From positions 30,464,965-30,528,964 of the forward strand of contig NC_059082.1 of assembly GCF_020497125.1 (NCBI RefSeq): a stretch of DNA of 64,000 bases, read 5' to 3'. A program made the translations under genes and the position numbers. The notes under the pieces were generated by a model. The model saw only the letters and a list, made by a program, of their open reading frames with translations. It was not told the origin of the DNA and did not search any database. The DNA is from Mauremys mutica. Lineage: Eukaryota; Chordata; Testudines; Geoemydidae. Position 1 is the first letter of the stretch. Each line of letters begins with the position of its first letter. Positions 57,600 through 64,000 of this stretch are shown one piece after another.

Positions 57600-60470
57600 A
57601 TTTCTTACTTGTTCTCCCCCACTTCCTGCTTGGAAAGATATGCAGGAGATCTGCCTTTTGCCTTCCCAGTCCATGGAGCGGAGTCACCAGAGACCTCACA
57701 GAACCTCACAAATGTGTTAGCACAGGCCGAGAGGGTTGCAGGTAGGCAAGAGGCAGCTAGCTGGGTGATGGTGGGATCAGTGGCATCATGGGGATGAAGA
57801 GGTGGGGTGGAAGCAGGATGGGCCCACACACACATGCTGCTTTGCATAGGGCTGATCTTATATTACATACACCAGTCCTGTACTGTGTACAAAGGAGGAC
57901 TAACAAAAGGAAAATTAATGAAACATTGCCACTTGAATGAGAAAGCCCTGCATTTCACAGAGTATCTTGCTGCTGAGTAAACATTGCTGTGAACTAGTGG
58001 CTGACAAGCAACCTCACTCGCAAACGAATCTCGCCAAGAAAATGATGAACATAAATGGATTAAAAAAAAAAAGAGTGTAAATAATAATATCCCTATACAA
58101 GATGTAGTGGCTTCCCCTTCCCCTCCACCCCCAAATACCCATAAACCCAGATTTTTACACTTGTCTAGGCATAACCACAGTCATAGTGTGTGCAAATAAT
58201 GCAGGCAGCCTCAGTAACAGCACGCACAAGTGATCAATTAGACACAGAACCGACCATTTGTGAATATTAAGGACACACAGATCTAAAAATCTGGGCGTTC
58301 ATGCTCTTCTTATACAGGAAAGGAATGAGTACTGAAAAACAAAGCTGCTTGCCTTTGCTTTTCCAGCATTTCTTACTTTCCAGAAAAAAAAACCTCACCA
58401 AAACCAAAAAACTAATCATACATAGTAATGCTTTTACCATGCATATCAATGGGGATTCAGATTCGGGGCTTGATTCTCCACTGCCCTGCACTATATGCAG
58501 TGCAATGTAGGGATAGAACACTACTATTCTGATAGGCCATCTTTTACTCCGACTTTGCACTCTCACTTCGCCTTTCACTGGTGTAAAGGACAGCACAAGA
58601 TGCAGAGCAACAGAGAATGAGGTGTGTCCATTTTCAAAATCTAAATGTTCTATAATTAATATTTGCATTCATTCTTTTGTTCCTGCCAATAACCACTCCA
58701 GCTATCTTGTCTCCAATCTAAAGTTAGAAGATCACCTCTCTCCCATGAGCACCGCTGAAAGGCAAAACTCAAAAAGTTTGGAAAAGGTTCACAAAAGCAT
58801 CCAAACTTGACTGAAAATCAGGTGGGAAATCTTCCCAAAACAGAGTATCATGAAATTTCCAGTGCTGCTTGGATTCAGCTGGGCTTAAAATGCTGCAGAA
58901 ATAGCCTAGTGTGAACTATTTTGGCATTTTTATGTTCTGTCCCGGCCAATACTAGGAAGCGTGGATATACACAGCATTTTTTTTAAATTACTGTACTGAC
59001 TTGGATTCAGCTCAAGGATCAATGAAGGAGCACGCTTGTTACTTTATCAGAACCTGCTAACCAATCCCAAATCAAACACCAATCCCTGTTCACAAGTCAG
59101 CCAGCAGACCAAATATCAGAAAAATGCAGATCACAGCCCCGTCCCCTAAAGTGGAAAGTGACACTGAAGCAGTACATACAGCTTTGGCTTCTCTAATGGA
59201 CTGGGAATTATTCTTTTCTTAAAAGTTAATATTGTGCCATTCAGCAAAGGGCTGCCTGACCTTTGCTCTGTTTGTTTAATGAAAAGAGGAATTCAGTCTA
59301 GACCTCTGCTGAACATCTGCTTTTTGAGAGAGATGGTCTCGGAACTCTTTTGAACTAGTCACTTAAGTTCTGATTTACAAAAGGTTGCAAATTGTGCAGA
59401 TACACTTTTGCAAGTTCCCGACACGTGTGCACACTACTAGTTTCTTGCACAAAAATCCTGATTTACACATTACAGATTGAATGTGCACTCAACTTTCTCT
59501 CTGAAGGAGCTTTGAGCCTGGTTGCCTCTCTTGCCACCCATATGTTGCTTTACTTGTATGAGCTGCTACAAATGTTTCCTAACACTTAAAACACACAAAA
59601 AACAACCAACCAAACAAAAAAACCTGCTCCAGCTTAGTGTCCTTGTATGACTGAAGAATTGTAGGACCTGTTTTAGATTATGTCATCAGATATATATACC
59701 CCAGCACAGGGCTGGGGTTTAGATGCTATCCCTATGCTTTAAGAAGAAAACCACCTCCACCGACCAGTCATTAATTTACCATGCATGAAAGCCAATGTCT
59801 CAAAAACCTAGACAGAGCAGAGCTGGATGCTGCGGGGAGCAATAAGACTATCTATAAAATGAAGGGTGGTTTCCTGGTTTTTTCTTGTTGGAGTTTTTGC
59901 CTCTGCCCTGTTAAAAATGGAATCAAGGGAGGGGACATTTGTCCAATTTAAGCCTTTCTTAGAGGGTTTCACAACACCACATTCCTTTAAACTCTTCAAG
60001 AGTTGGTGTTACATCGTTTGTTGTGTTAACATGAATCTAGGCAAGTATCTGAGATCTCCAGCTGACTTGTCCCAAGAGTGTTCGGAGCTAGGATACTAAA
60101 AGGAATGGCAGAGTTTCTGAAACTGGCTCTTCATCATGTCATCAGGAGAGTCCGAGGTAGCTAGAACATCAAAGAAACATTTCATAGAGAGGGTGACTGT
60201 GTCCATGAAGTAACCCTTTGTCCCCCACTGTATTATGAGGAACATGATATCAGCAAAAGAGAATGATGAAAGAATGATTGTCTGTGTGTGTATTGTCTTC
60301 ATTTCATCTGCCATGTGTGATGTCAGTAGTGGAGTTTCACAGCAAAATAGGATGCTTGAGTGATATGGACGTGGAGTTGTAGCTGGATTCTTGTGTAGCA
60401 AAAACAGCAACAAAGTGCAATAATTGACTTGTTTTGTGTGATCAAAAGACAAAGGGGGAAGCCATCACTG
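57600..60470. other. No recognised gene
   Basis: 2.9 kb. 59801-59825 matches 26689-26713 at 24 of 25 positions. GGGGCTTGATTCTCCACTGC (about 58466) is a single miniature-element end. The frames at 58267-58668 and 60096-60452 show no domain. Confidence 0.4.
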
Positions 60471-60477
60471 CAGAAAT

Positions 60478-60562
60478 GGCCTACTGGTGCAAACCTTACT
60501 CACGTGAGTAGCTCTGTTAGCAGCAATAGGACTGCTTCCCTGAGAAAGAGCTACAGGATTGG
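60478..60562. repeat. Palindromic MITE copy
   Basis: GCAAACCTTACTCACGTGAG is followed by GCAGCAATAGGACTGCTTCC and a right half CTACAGGATTGGGCCCT. One of the class with ACTCACGTGAGTA-type arms. Confidence 0.55.
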
Positions 60563-60791
60563 GCCCTACGCTCACACTCCTTTTTCCATGGGTGTCCAGT
60601 GACTGAAAACAGCAGCGGTGTGGTGTGGTCCTGCAGCGGGTGGTGTGGACCATGGAGAACCCATGGAACTCAGCGGCCCCTTGCAGGGCATGGAGCTGTA
60701 CTTTGCAGGTCAGAAATAGCCTGAGGCAAGCACTGGAGAAGACTAGTATTGCATAGAAATAGAGGCCTGTGAACGCAGGTATCACAGGAAT

Positions 60792-60805
60792 ACACACACA
60801 CACAC
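60792..60805. repeat. (AC)n microsatellite
   Basis: Seven AC units. Confidence 0.9.
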
Positions 60806-61077
60806 GTTTGCATTTGCTTTTTTCATTTATTTGTCAGGAAACCATTTAGGGGGCCAAAATAAAATGAGATCTGCTCTTTTCATGTGATAGCTACCTCCAG
60901 GCACTGAAACAAGAAGAGACCACACCAGCCATTTTCTTTCAAGCCCATGAAGATCTTCTTGAGGCACTCGAGAAAAGCACATGAAAAACAAATGCAAATA
61001 GTACCCCTAGAACCCAGACACAGTCCTCCGAAAATCAAAACAGAAATATTTGCTCCAACATACACCCATGACAAAGA

Positions 61078-61165
61078 CCTCTGCTGGTGTAAATCTGCAT
61101 AACTCCACTGAAGTCCATGGAGCTATGTGATTGACACCAGTTGAGGATCTGGCCTACTGAGTCTT
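61078..61165. repeat. Palindromic MITE copy
   Basis: CTGGTGTAAATCTGCATAAC is mirrored by GTGATTGACACCAGTTGAGG around CCACTGAAGTCCATGG; it ends ATCTGGCC. Confidence 0.65.
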
Positions 61166-61167
61166 TG

Positions 61168-61385
61168 GCTAGATCTACCTTTGGAGCTACGGGTGTGATT
61201 CACAGTTTGCGTAGACACGTGAGTTCTCATGGAGCTAACGCTAAAACAGTAGTGTAGCTGTAGTAGCAAGGGCAGCAGCAGCATGGGCTAGCCACCCCAA
61301 GTACAAACCCACCTAGAGCCCGTGGGTATGTACGTGGGATGGCTAATTTGACCTGCTGCTTGCCAATGTCCATCCCATACTATTT
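61168..61385. mobile_element. hAT-like MITE, partial
   Basis: TGGCTAGATCTACCTTTGGA, TTTGCGTAGACACGTGAG and GCATGGGCTAGCCACCCCAA are blocks of the family split at 1020-1562, as I recall it. The ends are diverged. It directly abuts the next element. Confidence 0.45.
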
Positions 61386-61386
61386 T

Positions 61387-61608
61387 TTAGGGCTTGTCTA
61401 CATGGCTGGTTAGTATGCAGCAAAGTGGGGTGGCAATGTACGGCGCACGAGTGCGCTGTGCATTAAAAGTTCCACAGCACACAGTACATCAAAGCACACT
61501 ACAGAGTGTTTTTAGTGTGCAGTTGCAGAGTCCACACAGTCAGTCAGTGTGCAGCAGGCAAGTTCACTGTGCATTCACACCCTGGCTTGCAGCCCATGAG
61601 CTAGCCCT
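61387..61608. mobile_element. MITE with AGGGCTTGTCTAC end
   Basis: Left end TTAGGGCTTGTCTACATGGC and right end CCATGAGCTAGCCCTTT are imperfect inverted repeats. The interior is rich in GTGTGCAG/CTGCACAC-like motifs. The left end is the same class as the MITE at 4575-4840. Confidence 0.6.
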
Positions 61609-61609
61609 T

Positions 61610-63685
61610 TATTTTAAAATCACCATAATGCATTGTAGATAAAGGGAAGCCTACGCTATGTATTATGAATAGAAGAGCCCATACATACAAATAAACTGAA
61701 AAAAATAGGATAATTTACTTCTTTGAGTAGATAGAAGAACGTTAACAGAACATAGAAAGGAGGTCTCACTTCAGTATATGGCCTAAATTCCTCTAATCTA
61801 AGAGCATTGCAAAATCATAGCCCAATAGCATGAGAAAATGAGAAAGGGGAAGTAGGATTAATTTCAGTAAAACATTTTTGGTATCTCAATTTCATGATTC
61901 AGCCTGTCTGATGAAAATACAAGTAAACACTTGCACTATGCGTAATACAGGCCAACTTTGGATCTAGTGCAGCCCTGCAAAAACTCGACTTGCCCACTTG
62001 TGCAGGGTGAATAATTTTTTGAGGAGAACAAAAAAACATCATCTATCATCACAACAAAGGGTAGTTGAGTAGGTTTTGTGTCTAATCTGGTAAATGTTCA
62101 TGATGGTTTTGAGACTGGTTTAATGAGGGAAAGATGAGTGGTATGAAGACAGCCCAACACCACTAAGATAACATTTTGCATAGAGTCTGATTGTTACTAT
62201 TTCTTACAGAGGTAAATAGTTAAGGTTTGCTATTTTATACTGATTGCTACAGAATCTTCCATTAAACAGTTGGAAGTTTATGTCTGGATGATAAACACGC
62301 TGTATTATAGTCTGCTGTTCTACACATTAAAAAAAAAAAGAAGACAGTGCTCCTTTCATGAGCATAGTGTAATGAAAATGTCTTGAGGTCTTGGATTCCT
62401 AAGCAGATGTTGGCAAAGCCCCCAATGTCTTCATTTTACAGTCAGGTGGTAATGACAGAGTAAAGCACCACTGTCATTATGCCAACTTTCTTCTTCACCC
62501 CCTCCCCACCCCTGCAAGCATACACCTGCCTCAGCCATGTGATAAAAGCACATAGCAGAGCATGGCATAGAACCTGCTGGTATCTTCTTAGGAGAGCCTG
62601 CTAAACGGCCCTTCTCACATCTTCCAGGGACATCTTTGTTCCTCTCCTGTGAGGCCTACCTTCGGAGAGTGAAGTCTCCTTCATTTCCTCTTTGGGATGG
62701 GTAAACTGAATAAATTCCTAAACAGCAGCAGGCTGTATTCAGCAGTCTCTTTGGAAAGGCCTTTCCACCCAAAAGTGACACTCACAACATTGTTACCCCA
62801 CCCTTTTATCCCCTAAACCCTGAAGGACAACCCCCCTCCATAGTTCTCTGAAACAAATCAACCTTTCCCTCAAAACAAAAAGTTAATGAAATTAAAAACA
62901 AAAAAACCTTCCCCCAAACCAACACCCCCCGGCCCAATCCCTACTCCAAGCAGAGTTTTTGCTACACAAAGGGAGAAATTCCAGACTCCCTAGGGTCTTC
63001 ACTATTGATTTTACATGGAAGGCACTCAGATACCATGGTGATAGGTGGCAGTATAGAACCCCAAAATAGATTATCAGTTGATATGTAGCCATTAAAGTTT
63101 CTGGTGATGGTCATCCATCCTCTCATTCTGCTATGATCAGGCAGGCCAACCTAGGATTCCTAGCTGGACATTCTTCCCTTCCTCAAAGCCTCCAAGAGGA
63201 TAGGGAGAGGAAAGTCCCACCTTCCCACCTCACAGCTCCCTTCCCAAGGCAACAGCCTTAGCTTTTTAGTGTGGACCTGAAAAACAATACCCCCGTTGCC
63301 TAATGTACCCACAAGTCCACATGACCGCACCATGATGCACAGAGCCAACCTGAGTACTTTGGGGAGGGTCAGTGAAATGATTCCTTGGAGTTTGCTCCAA
63401 ATGTAATGGACTCATTTTATATCCAGTGTGCTTGTTGGGAGGAGAGGGGCAAGTTTGAGGAAGTGACATCAGGTTTCTTGCTGCAGGATAAAGACGCGGC
63501 TACTTGTACTGGCGGTGCTGCCAGATTTTAAAGTGTTGCAAAGGATAATTGTTCTAATAAGCTGATGTTGTGGGGGCTGCTAACCTCTCCCCCACTCCCT
63601 TGTCCATATGGGTTGTTGTGTGCATTCTTGTGATATTTCTGTCACACTTTACAGGCAATGATCATTAGGGATAATACCCTATGTG
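61610..63685. other. No recognised gene
   Basis: Poly-A at 62330-62339; a C-rich and A-rich stretch at about 62878-62935. Frames show no domain. Confidence 0.4.
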
Positions 63686-63689
63686 GGAG

Positions 63690-63850
63690 GTGAGTGGTTA
63701 TTAGCAGCTTCATTTTATAGATGAGGAAAAAGACAGAAGGGTTAAGTGACTTGACTAAGCTCACAGAGGTTAGTTTCAGAGCTTGGATTAGAAAGTATTA
63801 GTCCTTGTTATCAGTCCAGTGTCTAGTCCACACTGCTTTGCACGTCACTG
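63690..63850 (-). repeat. MIR/CORE-type SINE
   Basis: CATTTTATAGATGAGGAAAA, GGTTAAGTGACTTGACTAAG, CTCACAGAGG and AGAGCTTGGATTAGAA are the reverse complement of the MIR core in order. Confidence 0.7.
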
Positions 63851-64000
63851 GGCTACCCTCCTTGTAGCCACAGGTCCTGTAAGGGAACACTAGGGGCAGC
63901 CAGCCTCAGGGAGAATAAGAGTTATGTTATTGCTTTTGAGTTACCAACCAGAAAGGAAGGATGCTAAACTCAGAAGACCTGCTAAGCCTATGAGGTCCCC

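Noticed and set aside
1..64000. CRISPR arrays, operons, tRNA or rRNA genes
   Set aside because: No regularly spaced direct repeats, no cloverleaf candidates and no rRNA blocks were seen; the DNA is vertebrate.
1..64000. Turtle tRNA-derived (Cry-type) SINEs
   Set aside because: I looked for the AGCTCAGTGGTTTGAGC-like head on both strands and did not find it.

Overview
This window is vertebrate nuclear DNA, most likely from a turtle (Testudines, probably Cryptodira). I see no intact gene. All open frames are short, there are no ribosome-binding sites or operons, and base composition is that of an amniote intergenic or intronic region. The turtle assignment rests on my memory of repeat families: CR1 and RTE LINEs, Penelope-like tails, turtle LTR families, many short palindromic DNA transposons, and MIR/CORE-type SINEs. 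Family names were recalled, not searched. Target-site duplications (TSDs), inverted repeats and nesting were read directly from the bases.

Layout. 0-6.7 kb: a palindromic Penelope-like tail with a hammerhead-like core (190-372), a hAT-type miniature element with an exact 8-bp TSD (1080-1434), a solo LTR with a 5-bp TSD (4200-5614) carrying a nested miniature element, and another miniature element (6349-6640). 6.7-14.5 kb: a MIR-like SINE, a CR1 tail split by a 1.2-kb hAT element with an exact 8-bp TSD (9219-10455), a CR1 reverse-transcriptase fragment, an RTE C-terminal fragment, a CTCF-like motif and an LTR. 14.5-28 kb: mostly unremarkable DNA with a CR1-like tail, a second Penelope-like tail, a solo LTR (21824-22450), a MIR and a duplicated unknown repeat. 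28.26-28.99 kb: a CpG-island-like segment, the only promoter-like landmark. 29.3-35.5 kb: a hAT-type element with two different ends, then three LTR segments of related turtle families. 35.5-64 kb: sparse repeats, three decayed coding-looking stretches, one candidate 48-nt exon (43384-43431), a hAT-type miniature element with an exact 8-bp TSD (43953-44265), an inverted pair of unknown repeats (44.4-45.9 kb), an LTR (46.1-47.4 kb), and a second palindromic Penelope-like tail (51370-51515).

No genes work together here. The story is layered transposition, with older CR1, MIR and miniature elements broken by younger hAT-type elements and LTRs. The features I most want checked are the hammerhead-like core in a near-perfect palindrome, the hAT-type element with mismatched ends, the orphan CpG island, and the unassigned coding remnants near 41.5-42.1 kb and 57.2-57.5 kb.
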